The translations under genes were made by a program, and so were the position numbers. From Clostridium sp. (lineage in GTDB: Bacteria > Bacillota > Clostridia > Clostridiales > Clostridiaceae): DNA of 63,835 bases. This document shows positions 36,779-47,330 of the stretch, one piece after another. The notes under the pieces were generated by a model. That model was given only the letters and a program-made list of their open reading frames with translations. It did no database searches and was not told the DNA's origin. Positions within the stretch are counted from its first letter, which is position 1; every line of letters begins with the position of its first letter. The stretch covers positions 1 through 63,835 of the forward strand of contig NZ_JAGHFX010000017.1 of the NCBI RefSeq assembly GCF_017888565.1, in the 5' to 3' direction.

Positions 36779-38854
36779 ATGAAAGCGTTAGAAAAAGAGA
36801 TCAGAGACTTAGAAGTGATAAAGGAACATAGTGACACCATGAATAAGGCTTACTCAAGTGCCGTGAATGCTTTGGAAAAAGTAGATGATGGATCAAAAAG
36901 TATAGATAAAGTACAATCATATTATTTAAAGACATTAGTTAATATAAATAAAATTATTATAGATGAAGCAACAGAAAATTTAGAAAGAGAGTTAATGATA
37001 AATAATAGTGATAATATATGCTTAGGACAAGTATATGCAGAACTTACAAAAATGTTCTTAGCTAAAAATGATATAAATGGATATGAAACTCATTTAATGT
37101 TAGCGGAAAAAACATTGTTATCAGAGAAAAATTATGAATCATTAATTAATCTATACATTAATTTATCAACTAAATTAATTAGAAATGAAAAAAAAGATGA
37201 AGGTATAAGTATAATAAAAAAAGCTTTAGCTTTGATAGGGAAAAATCATGGATATTGGATAGCAGAAGAGTACCTTAAAATTGGATCTATTTTTTCAATA
37301 GAACTAAATGATAATGAATTGGCATTAGAATTATATAATAAGGGATATAAATTAGCAAAAAAATATAATTTAAAAGATATTCAGGTATTGTTAATGTATT
37401 ATATAGCAGTTGGATATACTTATATAGATAAAAGAAGAGATGCAATAGAACTATTTAATAAGCTTATAACTAATAATAAAAATAGCTTATCATTATTTCT
37501 TATTACTACAGTTTATATGGAATTATCTACATTATATATAGATTTAAATTTAAATATGGAAAACATAAACTCATTAATATATTTGGTTGAGAAAAATATA
37601 AAGAAGATGCCAATTAAGACTAAGGAGCAATTTGAAGCAAATTTAATACTTATTAAATGTAGATATTATTTAAAGATAAATGAAAAATCAAACTATATAT
37701 TAGAAGAGTTAAATAAAGCTAAAGATATTTATGAAAAATATCGAGATACATTTAGATTTAGTAATTTTGATTTATATATAGAAATGTTATATGGTGATAT
37801 ATATTATAACTTAAATGAATATGAAATAGCATTATATCATTATAATAACCTAATAAATCTTTCTAGAAAATATGGATATAAATTTATTGAAAAAATATAT
37901 GAAAGATTATCTAACACACATGAAAAAATTGGTAACTGTAAATTGGCTATGGAATATTTAGAGAAAGCTAACTCTATAATGATTTCATATGATAATAGTA
38001 AATATAGAGAAAAATATGTAGAGTTATACAAAAATCTTGAAGTACTACAAGAGTCAGAGAAAGCTAAGAGTGAGTTTTTTGCTAATATTTCTCATGAGTT
38101 CAAGACTCCTATAAATATAATATACTCGTCAATGCAACTACTAAATTTATATAAGAATAAAAATGAAAATGAGTTTATGGAATATTATTTAAAGTACAAA
38201 AATAACATAAAGCAAAATTGTTTAAGAAGCTTTAAGCTTATAGATAATATTATAGACGTAACTAAAATAAATAAAGGTAATTATGAAGCTAATTTTAATA
38301 ATTTGAATATAGTTGAGTTAGTAGAGAAAATTACTAATTCAGTAACTCCATATGTAGAAATAAAAAACATTATGATATTATTTGATACTAATATAGAAGA
38401 ACTTATAATAAAATGCGATGTATACATGGTTGAAAGAATAATTTTAAACTTATTATCAAATGCAATAAAATTTACTCCTAAAAACGGTAAGATTATAGTT
38501 AGTATTAATGATAAAGAAAATGAAGTTGAAATACGGGTAAGAGATACAGGAGTAGGAATTCCAAAGGCTATGAAAGATAAAATTTTTCATAAGTTTACTC
38601 AAGTAGATAAATCATTAAATGTAAGTAAAGAGGGAAGTGGAATAGGGTTATCTTTAGTAAAATCATTAGTAGACTTATTGAATGGAAAAATATATTTAAA
38701 CACTGAATATGAGAGTGGAAGTGAATTTGTATTAAACTTACCTAAAGATAAGATTGTTGAAGAAGAGTGTACTGATTATAAAAAAGAAGGGTATAAATTA
38801 AATGTTGAAAAAATATCAGTAGAATTATCTGATATTTATGATTTATACAGTTAG
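36779..38854 (+). CDS. Cytoplasmic TPR-domain histidine kinase
   Basis: 691 residues without membrane segments. Residues ~40-415 are TPR-like helical repeats (ALELYNKGYKLAKKYN, ALYHYNNLINLSRKYG, CKLAMEYLEKANSIM). The kinase core follows: NISHEFKTPINIIYSSMQL with H439, N-box NLLSNAIKFTP, G1 DTGVGIP and G2 GSGIGLSLVKS. The TPR part probably binds a protein or peptide signal, as in some sporulation or quorum-related kinases. No response regulator is adjacent. A second, degenerate copy follows directly. Confidence 0.85.
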   Translation: MKALEKEIRDLEVIKEHSDTMNKAYSSAVNALEKVDDGSKSIDKVQSYYLKTLVNINKIIIDEATENLERELMINNSDNICLGQVYAELTKMFLAKNDINGYETHLMLAEKTLLSEKNYESLINLYINLSTKLIRNEKKDEGISIIKKALALIGKNHGYWIAEEYLKIGSIFSIELNDNELALELYNKGYKLAKKYNLKDIQVLLMYYIAVGYTYIDKRRDAIELFNKLITNNKNSLSLFLITTVYMELSTLYIDLNLNMENINSLIYLVEKNIKKMPIKTKEQFEANLILIKCRYYLKINEKSNYILEELNKAKDIYEKYRDTFRFSNFDLYIEMLYGDIYYNLNEYEIALYHYNNLINLSRKYGYKFIEKIYERLSNTHEKIGNCKLAMEYLEKANSIMISYDNSKYREKYVELYKNLEVLQESEKAKSEFFANISHEFKTPINIIYSSMQLLNLYKNKNENEFMEYYLKYKNNIKQNCLRSFKLIDNIIDVTKINKGNYEANFNNLNIVELVEKITNSVTPYVEIKNIMILFDTNIEELIIKCDVYMVERIILNLLSNAIKFTPKNGKIIVSINDKENEVEIRVRDTGVGIPKAMKDKIFHKFTQVDKSLNVSKEGSGIGLSLVKSLVDLLNGKIYLNTEYESGSEFVLNLPKDKIVEEECTDYKKEGYKLNVEKISVELSDIYDLYS

Positions 38855-38870
38855 TAGAGGTAGTAATGAT

Positions 38871-40927
38871 ATGGAATTATTTTCAGAATTAATAAATGAA
38901 GTTGATCATGGATATTTAAATATATTAAGAAATGAAAGATTGCATGAAACTAAGGCAAAAATACAAAAATATATAGAAAATGAAAACAATTATGAAAATA
39001 TACAATATGCAAAAGGTATTTATTATTATTTAGAAAAGAACAAAAATAAGGCAGTTAGATTTTTTAAAAGAGCTATAAATAGTAATAAAATAAATAGCTT
39101 ACATGAAAGAGGAAAAATATATTTATATATGACTAAGTGTTATTCGGATCTTGATGAAAATTATCTTCAAAAAAATATTTTAAATTAGCAGAAGAGATTT
39201 TTATAGAGGAAAAGTCATATTTTCATTTAGTTCAGCTATACTTATCAGCTATGTACACAGAAGCATTAAAGAAAAGAGAAAGTCAATATATAGAAAAGTA
39301 TTTAAATAAAACTAGAGAAATGATATCTTCATTAAAAGAGGAAGAAACATTTAATATTTATGTTTGTCTTGGAGAAGTATACTTTTCTATGAAGGATTAT
39401 AATTCAGCAAAAGATATGTTTATACAAGCCATAAAATATGCAAAGATTAAAAATAAATATGATGAAATAGCATTTGGAGTTTGTTATTTGAAGGATATTT
39501 TTACTATTGATAATAGATTGGATGAGGCTAAGGAAATAATTGTTAAAACGATAGAAGAATATAAAAATAATTTAAGCATAATGACAAAATTAACTTTAGT
39601 TATTGAGATATTGGAAATATATTTAAATGAAAAGGAATTGGGAGAAGATGTACAAAATCTAATTAAATACCTTAATAAAAATATTGAAAAGTTAGATAAA
39701 TTCAAGCAACAGCAATTCAGAATAAAAATAAATATACAGATATGTAGAAAAATAATACTTGAACTAAGAGCGGGAGTCTCTGGAAGAGAAAAAGTAGTAC
39801 TAATTAAAGATTTAATTAGTGAGAGTGAAGAAAATTATAATAAATATAATAATAATTTTAAATTTACTAATACAGATTACTGGATAAAAATAATAAGAGG
39901 AGATATTTGTATATTTGAGGGAAACTACCAAGACGCTTTAGAGTATTATAATGATGCGTTAAGAATATCTTATAGATTTAATGTTAAATATACATTAAGA
40001 AGTTATGATGGAATTAAAGCAGCTTATAAGAAAAGTGGTGATTATGAAAAAGCGTTAATGATTACGAAGAGAATGAATTCAATTTTGAAGGATATTAATA
40101 TAGAAAATGAAAAAAAGGTTACTAAAATAAATAATAGATATAATGATTTAAAATCTTATGATAAAATAAAAGAGCAGTTTTTTTCAAGATTATCATATGA
40201 TTTAAAAGAGCCTATAAATTCAATTTATTCAAGTGTACAATTAATAGATACAATGAGTAATATAGGAATTAGCGAATTAAAGGAGTATTATTTAAAATAT
40301 GAAACTGTAATAATTAAAAATTGCTTAAAAGTTTTAAAAACTATAAATAATTTAATTGACGCTGTAAAAATAGATGCACATGAATTTAAAGTAGATTTTA
40401 AAAATTATAATATTGTATACTTAATTGAGGATATAATATCAAGGTCTGTTAAATATGCAAATATTAAAAATCAAAACTTAATATTTGATACAGAAATAGA
40501 AGAATTGATTATAAAGTGTGATCCAAATTTAATTGAGAAAATAATACTTAGTATTCTTTCTAATATTTGCATGGTATCATTCGAAGAATCTGATATATTA
40601 ATAAGGGTTTTAGAAAGAAAAAACTATATAAATATAGTATTTAAATACAGAGGAAATAGTTTTAATAATTCTACATTTAATGTTTTTAAAAATGATACCA
40701 AAAGTTGTCCTTTAAATACTTATGCTAAAGATTTGTCAATAGCTAAATCTTTATTAGAACTTCAAAATGGTAAAGTATATGTAAATAATAAATGTGATGA
40801 AGGAGATGAAGTAGTAATACTACTTCCAAAGATAAAATTTCAATATTTAAATAAAAATACAACTAAGGATACGTATAAAACAAATGATATAAATGTTGCA
40901 ATGGAATTTTGTGATTTAATAATATAA
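38871..40927 (+). pseudogene. Degenerate TPR kinase paralog, frameshifted
   Basis: Tandem paralog of the kinase upstream. The frame from ATG 38871 runs to a stop near 39188. The rest is open in another frame to 40927. Adding one A to the seven-A run at about 39170-39176 would restore a ~686-residue protein of the same length as its neighbour. The kinase core is also decayed: the phospho-acceptor His is Tyr (RLSYDLKEPINSIYSS, at 40196), the G1 box DTGVG reads KYRGNS and the G2 Gly residues are gone. The TPR part and dimerisation region are kept. It may have been a pseudokinase before the frameshift; the frameshift could also be a sequencing error or slippage. Confidence 0.8.
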
Positions 40928-40949
40928 GATATTAATTAAACAATTAATG

Positions 40950-41006
40950 AAAGCTATGGATAGTTTGATGTCTATATAATGTAGGCATAAATATATCTAT
41001 AGCTTT
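40950..41006. terminator. Terminator between converging genes
   Basis: AAAGCTATGGATAG and CTATAGCTTT pair as the outer arms of a hairpin with T-rich ends. It is between the kinase paralog and the antiporter. Confidence 0.5.
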
Positions 41007-41011
41007 TGCTT

Positions 41012-42202
41012 TTAGTTATTTTTTGAATTAGAGAGTAATTTTTTGTAAGTATTATCAATTAAAGTTGCACCGAGAGGAGCAGTTATAATTATTGAAAGAA
41101 CAGCTACAGTTAATATTATTTCTCCAGAAGCTAATCCCATTGACAATGGTAATGATCCAATAGCAGCTTGAACTGTTGCCTTTGGCATATAGCTTATAGC
41201 AGAAAATAATCTTTCTTTAAAATTCATTTCAGTCTTTATTAAAGATAATAATACTCCGAAAATCCTAAATATTAATGCACCTAAAATTATAATAATAGTA
41301 ATAATTCCAGAATTCATTGCGTACTTAATGTCTACACTAGCCCCAACTAAAACAAATAGAAATACTTCGGCTCCAACCCAAAGTTTTGAATATTTATTAG
41401 ATATACGCCTAGCAAGTTTTGAGTAAATCTTAAGTATAGTTGCACCAAGGCTCATAACAGCTAATAATCCTGATATAGGAATAAATCCTTTTAATAAATT
41501 TTCAACTGTGATAAATAAAAAAGATACACTTAAAATTAAAAGAATTTTAATAGAATCTCTTAGATGAATTTTTTTAAATAAATATACTAGAATAATACCA
41601 GTTAAAATCCCTAAGATGATTCCAAGTATAATAGATATAGGAATTTCTATTATTGAGCTTATTGAAAAGTTTGATCCAGTAGTTGCAATGCTTGTAAATG
41701 AAGTAAATAGCACAATAACAAAAATATCATCGACAGAAGCTCCAGCTAAGATTAATTGAGGAATGCTTTTATTAGTACCATACCCTTCCTCCATAAGCTT
41801 AAGCATTCTAGGAACTATAACAGCTGGGGATACAGCAGCTATGACTGTTCCAAGTATTGCAGAATCTAATATAGGTAAATTTAAAAGTTTTGGACCGAGA
41901 ATAATAAAACCTAATATTTCAAGGGTCGCAGGTATAAAACACATTAAAATTGCTGGTCTTCCAACTTTTTTTAAATCTTTTATATCCAATGCAATGCCTG
42001 CACGAGTTAAAATTATTACAAGTGCTATTTGTCTAAGTTCAGATGATATGCCTATAATACTAGAATCTAATAAGTTAAGCATGTGAGGTCCTAAAATAAT
42101 ACCTGTTAATATCATACCTACAAGGCTTGGAAGCCTTAGTTTAGTAAAAATAGATCCCATAAATAGACCTAATAAAATAATAAGTGCTATGCTTGTTAAC
42201 AT
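41012..42202 (-). CDS. CPA2-type cation:proton antiporter under fluoride riboswitch
   Basis: 396-residue membrane transporter with about 12 hydrophobic segments. LGLFMGSIFTKLRLPSLVGMI at the start and VSPAVIVPRMLKL plus ILAGASVDDIFVIVLF in the middle match the monovalent cation:proton antiporter-2 family; the Asp pair in SVDD fits the ion-binding site. Cation antiporters of this kind are found behind fluoride riboswitches, and one is present directly upstream, so it probably helps survival under fluoride, either by ion or fluoride export. AGGAGG precedes the ATG. Confidence 0.85.
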   Translation of the reverse strand: MLTSIALIILLGLFMGSIFTKLRLPSLVGMILTGIILGPHMLNLLDSSIIGISSELRQIALVIILTRAGIALDIKDLKKVGRPAILMCFIPATLEILGFIILGPKLLNLPILDSAILGTVIAAVSPAVIVPRMLKLMEEGYGTNKSIPQLILAGASVDDIFVIVLFTSFTSIATTGSNFSISSIIEIPISIILGIILGILTGIILVYLFKKIHLRDSIKILLILSVSFLFITVENLLKGFIPISGLLAVMSLGATILKIYSKLARRISNKYSKLWVGAEVFLFVLVGASVDIKYAMNSGIITIIIILGALIFRIFGVLLSLIKTEMNFKERLFSAISYMPKATVQAAIGSLPLSMGLASGEIILTVAVLSIIITAPLGATLIDNTYKKLLSNSKNN

Positions 42203-42225
42203 AAAATCCTCCTTTATTTCTTATT

Positions 42226-42330
42226 AAAAAAAGCTAATGAGCTCTGCAAAAAAACTTGCAGAAGTCATTAGCTTATTAAGCGGTTTAGACATAAGTCAAG
42301 GGAGAACTTCATTCCCTTAAAGTCTTTTAA
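42226..42330 (-). promoter_or_regulatory. Fluoride riboswitch (crcB motif) with terminator
   Basis: Read on the minus strand, GGGAATGAAGTTCTCCC matches the GGnnATGGnGTTCnCC half of the fluoride aptamer, and AACCGCTTAATAAGCTAATG followed by ACTTCTGC matches the other half. The pairing GAAG / CTTC replaces the usual GGAG / CTCC, a compensatory change. The 3' part continues into a stem (AAGCTAATGA ... TCATTAGCTT) with a T run, an intrinsic terminator that overlaps the aptamer 3' strand. Ligand binding should prevent termination. Confidence 0.88.
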
Positions 42331-42359
42331 ATAATACCATATAAGTATTTACAAATCAA
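42331..42359 (-). promoter_or_regulatory. Sigma-A promoter of antiporter
   Basis: On the minus strand, TTGATT and TATTAT are separated by 17 bases. The predicted start falls at the first base of the riboswitch. Confidence 0.7.
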
Positions 42360-42519
42360 TAAAAACATTGAATTGATATAATAGTTGTCACGAATTAAAA
42401 GAAAATTTAGTAAAGAGGTAAATAAAGATAAAGTAGATAATGAAAGAGTGGTTATATAATTTTTTGAATTAAATAAATTTTACTTATGATTAAGAAAAAA
42501 CATGTAGGGGCAATAATTA

Positions 42520-45471
42520 TTGATAGACATAAAATATAATAGAAAGATTTTAGGAGTTGAAGGAATGATAAGCTGTAGTGATAACATGACATATAATGAT
42601 ATAAGTAATAACAACTCTATTAAAATATATAATATTAATTCATTAGAAATAAAGGCATCTAGTAATATATTTTATTTGGATGAAGAAATACAATTAGTAG
42701 CATTAAAGGAATCAATATTTGGAATAAAAGAAATAAGAGATGTTTATTGGGAAATTGACTATACAGGAGAGGATATTACGCTTTCAAATAATATAATCAA
42801 AATAAGAAAGATATTGACAAATAAAAATTCACTTAAAGTAATTTGTGTAGATAAAATTACAGGAGAAAGAGCTTGTAGGGAATTTCCTATTATTTTAAAT
42901 GAAGTTGAAGGTACATTAATACATTTTATAAAAAATGATGGTGATTATTTTGGAAATGGATACAAGTGGGATTTATGGAGTTTTTCAAATTATGGAATTT
43001 CATATGCTGTTGAGCTACAAAATAAAAGTGATTTTGGTAGATGTGCATTTGTAAGGGAAGAAAATATAATTGCAAGAAGAAAAGCTTGGGGAGATAACTG
43101 GGGAAATGATTGGTCAGAGCAAACTGCGACGTTTGAAATACCAAAAGGAGTTAAAAATTGTTATATAGTTCATGGAGAGAATAATCTTATAACAAATTTA
43201 GAAGATGTAATTGAATATATGAAACCTAGAATTGAAATTGCAATAATGGATAATAAAGATAGTATTACAGCTTTTTTATCTAAAACACCTTTAGATGGAA
43301 CTAAATTTTATCTTTATATTAATGGTATTAAAGAAGAAAATTGTGAGTATTTAATTGATAAATTATTTAAAAAAGTTGAGTTTAAAAATTTAAATGTAAG
43401 AATATCTCCAAGTGATTTAGTAGAAATAAGAGCTAGTAATACATTCTTACCTTGTAAAGTGACGATGAGGAATTTTTTAGATAGATATTATTATGATGGA
43501 AGCGATATGGGAGTTGTATATGACAAAGAAAATATATATTTAAGAATTTGGTCGCCTACTGCATTTAAAATAGATTTATGTTTATATGAAAATTGGTATG
43601 ATATTAATGAAAATGAAAAAAATATATATCATATGAAGAGAGAGGAAAAAAGTGGGACTTTTTATACTAAGATTAGTAGAAAGAAAAATGAATGTAGGTT
43701 TTATTTATACAAGTTATATTTTAAAGATATAGATCGAAATGGATCTGAATATATAAAAATAAATTATGCAGTAGACCCATATGCAGTATCAGTAGGAATC
43801 AATGGAGAAAAAGGATTTTTAATAGATATAAATAATGTTAAATCAATGCCATTTGGATGGTTATGTGATGAAAGGCCACAGCTTTTAAGAAAAGAGGATT
43901 CTATAATTTATGAAATACATGTAAGGGACTTTACTATAAGTGATGATAGTGGAATAGACAAAAATATCAGGGGGAAATATTTAGGATTAGCTGAAGAGGG
44001 GACTACTTATAAAGATAAGAAAAGAAAAATTACTGTAAAAACAGGAATTGATCATTTAAAGGAGCTTGGAATAACCCATATACACTTATTACCTGTATTT
44101 GATTTTGGTTCAGTTGATGAAAGAAAATCAAATAAGAAGGGTAATAGAAATTGGGGATATGACCCTAAGAACTACAATGCTCCAGAAGGTAGTTATTCAA
44201 GTGATCCATATGATCCAATTTCAAGAATAATTGAGCTTAGAGAAATGATTAAAATTCTTCATAAAAATGGCATAAGGGTAGTTATGGATGTGGTTTATAA
44301 TCATATGCAAGAAACAAGAAGTTTAGATAATATAGTTCCAGCATATTATTTTAGAACTAATTATAGAGGTAGATTTACAAATGGGTCAGGTTGTGGTAAT
44401 GAAATAGCTACAGAAAGGCCTATGGTTAGAAGATTTATAATTGATTCAATAAAACATTGGCTAAAAGATTATCATATAGATGGATTAAGGTTTGATCTTA
44501 TGGAATTAATAGATATAGATACTATGAAGGAAGTTGTGAAAGCAAGTAAAGAAATAGATGAGAGTATATTAATTTATGGAGAACCATGGAAGGGTGGAGA
44601 GTCGGTCCTTGCAAATGGAACTTATAAGGGAAGTCAAAAAAATGATGAGTTTTCTATATTTAATGATACATTTAGAGATTTTATAAGAGGAAATAATAGT
44701 CCGTCCTATGGATTTGTCAATGGAAAACAGCATGATGGCGCTACAGCATGGAGCATAATAGAAGGATTAAAAGGGTCTATAAATACATTGACATATAACC
44801 CAAGAGAAAGTATAAATTATGTAGATGCACATGATAATTATACTCTTTGGGATCAAATTGAAAAAAGCTTAACACCTGATATTAAAGAAAAAGATTATAG
44901 AAAAATAAAAGAAGAAAATATATTTGATAATCATTTGGTGAGGAGAAATATATTAGCACTTGCAATAATTTTAACAGCACAAGGAATACCATTTATACAG
45001 TGTGGATCTGAAATATTAAGAACAAAAAATGGTGATCATAACAGTTATAAGAGCCCTGATAATATAAATGCAATATTTTGGAGATATAAAGCAAAATATA
45101 TTGAAGTATTTAATTATATAAAGGGCTTAATAGAAATTAGAAAGAGTTTTAAAGCATTTAGACTAGATAAGAGAGAAGAATTAGATAATCTTGAAATTAG
45201 TTTTTTAAATGGTGAAGAAAAGGTTGGAGTAATTAAATGGCACTTTAAAAATTTAAATAATATAGTACAGAATATTAATGATTTAATTGTAGTTTATAAT
45301 GGAACTTCAATAGACGATTATGATATAAATCAATATATGCCAGTTTCAAAAAATGGAAAATGGAATATAATTGCTGATTTTAATAAAGCAGGAATAGAAA
45401 TAATAAAGACAGTTAAAACATCAGAAGTTCCTAAAATGAAGTCATACTCAATTATAATATTATATTCATAA
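42520..45471 (+). CDS. pulA: Type I pullulanase (GH13), cytoplasmic
   Basis: 983 residues if the TTG at 42520 is used. An ATG at 42565 with AGGAG eight bases upstream is an alternative start. There is no signal peptide. A CBM41-like segment (HFIKNDGDYFGNGYKWDLW, about 130-150), a CBM48-type N-terminal domain and the GH13 barrel follow, with NWGYDPKNYNAPEGSYSSDP, VVMDVVYNHM, nucleophile D659 (GLRFDLMEL), acid/base E688 (YGEPWKGG) and D772 (VDAHDNYTLWD). It cleaves alpha-1,6 links in glycogen or imported branched dextrins. Confidence 0.9.
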   Translation: MIDIKYNRKILGVEGMISCSDNMTYNDISNNNSIKIYNINSLEIKASSNIFYLDEEIQLVALKESIFGIKEIRDVYWEIDYTGEDITLSNNIIKIRKILTNKNSLKVICVDKITGERACREFPIILNEVEGTLIHFIKNDGDYFGNGYKWDLWSFSNYGISYAVELQNKSDFGRCAFVREENIIARRKAWGDNWGNDWSEQTATFEIPKGVKNCYIVHGENNLITNLEDVIEYMKPRIEIAIMDNKDSITAFLSKTPLDGTKFYLYINGIKEENCEYLIDKLFKKVEFKNLNVRISPSDLVEIRASNTFLPCKVTMRNFLDRYYYDGSDMGVVYDKENIYLRIWSPTAFKIDLCLYENWYDINENEKNIYHMKREEKSGTFYTKISRKKNECRFYLYKLYFKDIDRNGSEYIKINYAVDPYAVSVGINGEKGFLIDINNVKSMPFGWLCDERPQLLRKEDSIIYEIHVRDFTISDDSGIDKNIRGKYLGLAEEGTTYKDKKRKITVKTGIDHLKELGITHIHLLPVFDFGSVDERKSNKKGNRNWGYDPKNYNAPEGSYSSDPYDPISRIIELREMIKILHKNGIRVVMDVVYNHMQETRSLDNIVPAYYFRTNYRGRFTNGSGCGNEIATERPMVRRFIIDSIKHWLKDYHIDGLRFDLMELIDIDTMKEVVKASKEIDESILIYGEPWKGGESVLANGTYKGSQKNDEFSIFNDTFRDFIRGNNSPSYGFVNGKQHDGATAWSIIEGLKGSINTLTYNPRESINYVDAHDNYTLWDQIEKSLTPDIKEKDYRKIKEENIFDNHLVRRNILALAIILTAQGIPFIQCGSEILRTKNGDHNSYKSPDNINAIFWRYKAKYIEVFNYIKGLIEIRKSFKAFRLDKREELDNLEISFLNGEEKVGVIKWHFKNLNNIVQNINDLIVVYNGTSIDDYDINQYMPVSKNGKWNIIADFNKAGIEIIKTVKTSEVPKMKSYSIIILYS

Positions 45472-45505
45472 TAAATTTATATAAGGGAAATAGATAATAT
45501 AAATT

Positions 45506-45540
45506 ATAATAAGAGCTAATTACATTTAGCTCTTATTATA
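45506..45540. terminator. Bidirectional terminator
   Basis: TATAATAAGAGCTAA / TTAGCTCTTATTATA is a perfect 15-bp stem between converging genes. Confidence 0.8.
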
Positions 45541-45677
45541 TGTTGAATTGTATTGTTATTCACTTATTTTCCTTAAATACTTAATGATTTCTAATAATAA
45601 ATTTTTACTAAATAATCATAATACATAATTAAATAAATTAATATTATTAAATTTCAATCTATAGTAATTAACAAAAA

Positions 45678-46322
45678 TTATAATGTGAAATTGTTATTGG
45701 TCTTAATGATTTTATTTATTGGAAGTAGCGCTATAATGATTAGGACTACAATTAAATTTCCTCCAACTACTAATCCATTAGCAACTAATGAATAAATCAT
45801 AGGAGACCAGCCTTCGGGGGCAAATTGTCCAAAGAATAAAAAGCCTGATATAAAGTGAAATATAAATCTAACAAACATACCTACGAAGGTACCTAGGAGC
45901 TTTTTATTTTTAAAATATCCAGCAAGTCCTACAGCCATAAATGGAAGAGGATAATCAAAAAGAACTTGAATTGGATGGAGTATATAAGGACTTATGATTA
46001 AATAGATAACGCCAAATAAAAATCCAGTAAGCATACCTATTTCAGGGCCGTACATAAAAGCAATAATTAAAATAGGAACCATACTTCCTAAGTTTATACT
46101 TCCAGCACCATTAGGCAAGTCCACAATCTTTATAAGGTGAAGTATTGTAGCTAGAGCTAAAGCAATACCTATTCTAGACATAATTTTAGCATCTAGACTA
46201 ATTTTCTTAAATTTAATAAGTGCTAATATTAAAATTACTACTCCTATAAGAGTAGCTAAAGAAAGTGGGTTTTTAAATATTTCAGTAAAACCTTCTTTTA
46301 ATGTGTTAATAAAATTATCCAT
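45678..46322 (-). CDS. thiT: ThiT, thiamine-specific ECF transporter component
   Basis: 214 residues, six membrane segments. YGPEIGMLTGFLFGVIYLI and ISPYILHPIQVLFDYPLPF, with FFGQFAPEGWSP near the C-terminus, are the conserved thiamine-binding regions of ThiT. It works with a shared ECF module, not encoded here. A TPP riboswitch precedes it, which supports thiamine as substrate. The ATG follows AGGAGG, and that site is inside a hairpin (46328-46355). The N-terminus is ~35 residues longer than the shortest ThiT proteins and includes an extra helix. Confidence 0.93.
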   Translation of the reverse strand: MDNFINTLKEGFTEIFKNPLSLATLIGVVILILALIKFKKISLDAKIMSRIGIALALATILHLIKIVDLPNGAGSINLGSMVPILIIAFMYGPEIGMLTGFLFGVIYLIISPYILHPIQVLFDYPLPFMAVGLAGYFKNKKLLGTFVGMFVRFIFHFISGFLFFGQFAPEGWSPMIYSLVANGLVVGGNLIVVLIIIALLPINKIIKTNNNFTL

Positions 46323-46327
46323 AAAAA

Positions 46328-46355
46328 ATACCTCCTAAAAGTTGCTAGGAGGTAT
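46328..46355 (-). promoter_or_regulatory. RBS-sequestering hairpin of thiT
   Basis: ATACCTCCTA and TAGGAGGTAT form a perfect 10-bp stem with an 8-base loop. The 3' arm contains the AGGAGG ribosome binding site and is followed by TTTTTT and ATG. It can block translation; because of the T run it could also terminate transcription. Confidence 0.8.
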
Positions 46356-46391
46356 ACTTATAGTTTTGATATAATCATTTCTACAAAAGTA

Positions 46392-46482
46392 CATCGTGAC
46401 TTTCCTACGCTGGTATTATCCAGATCAGGTAAAGAGGGTTAATGAATTATCATTTCTCAGCCATAAGGCACCCCTAGCACTT
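46392..46482 (-). promoter_or_regulatory. TPP riboswitch (THI element)
   Basis: On the minus strand the conserved segments appear in order: CTAGGGGTGCC, GGCTGAGA, ACCCTCTTTACCTGATCTGG, ATAATACCAGCGTAGGAAAG. It lies about 70 bases before thiT and upstream of the RBS hairpin. Confidence 0.95.
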
Positions 46483-46693
46483 AAATTATTTGATTTATAA
46501 GTAAAGCTTACATAAATTTGTATTAAAAGTCAATATTTAATTGTTATGATATTTATAAATGAATCTTTTGAGAGGATTTCTATATATAGATTTTAAAGAA
46601 ATAATTTTATAAGAATTAACTATTTATATAGAATATAAAACACTGTATTATAATAAATGGGTACATTGACACTAAGTATATTTTATTATATGG

Positions 46694-47115
46694 ATGAAGA
46701 AGATTATAAAAACTAAAAAAGAAAAAATAATAAGTAGTTTACTTATAGCAATACTTATCATTTTAGGTAGTACAGGAGCTTATCTTATAAAAGCTAGCAA
46801 AGAAAAAACTTAAATATGCAAATAAAATAATAAATAATACTTTTAGTTCTTTGAGATTTCTAACATGAATATGGAACTAAGCTGAGTATTTAATAGAGCA
46901 TAGTAATTCATATAAATATGCATTAGTAATTAATTATAAGAGATATCACGTTATAAGTGGTAAAAGTTCTGTTATATTTTTCATATGGATGTTGGAGTTC
47001 CTACTAGGGGATATATAGCAGTTGAATAAAGTAAGATGAAGGAAATTTTACAATGGATTAATAATGGAGATAATCATAAAATCATGATAGCTTTAAGTTA
47101 TAATGAGCTTTAGAG
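46694..47115 (+). pseudogene. Decayed membrane/secreted protein gene
   Basis: The 46483-47330 region has no intact gene. ATG 46694 opens a 39-codon frame with a basic start and one hydrophobic helix (SSLLIAILIILGSTGAYLI). After its stop, coding-like pieces in shifting frames follow (VINYKRYHVISGKSS, then FHMDVGVPTRGYIAVE, then MKEILQWINNGDNHKIM). A terminator at 47152 still closes the unit. I read this as one gene broken by several indels; family unknown. Confidence 0.45.
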
Positions 47116-47151
47116 CTATTAATAAATAAATTAAACATAATATATAAATTG

Positions 47152-47191
47152 AAAGTTATACATTATATTTATAATTAATGTATAACTTTTT
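47152..47191 (+). terminator. Terminator after gene remnant
   Basis: AAAGTTATACATTA / TAATGTATAACTTT stem followed by TTCC-TTTT. Confidence 0.7.
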
Positions 47192-47330
47192 CCATTTTAA
47201 AGTTGTACGTTAAATAGAATTTATTTATAATTAAATTATATGTAAAATATGGAATTTATATATACATTATGAAAGGAGAAATATAGATATTTATAAGTAA
47301 TATTTAACTATTAGAAAAAAGGGGATTAGT

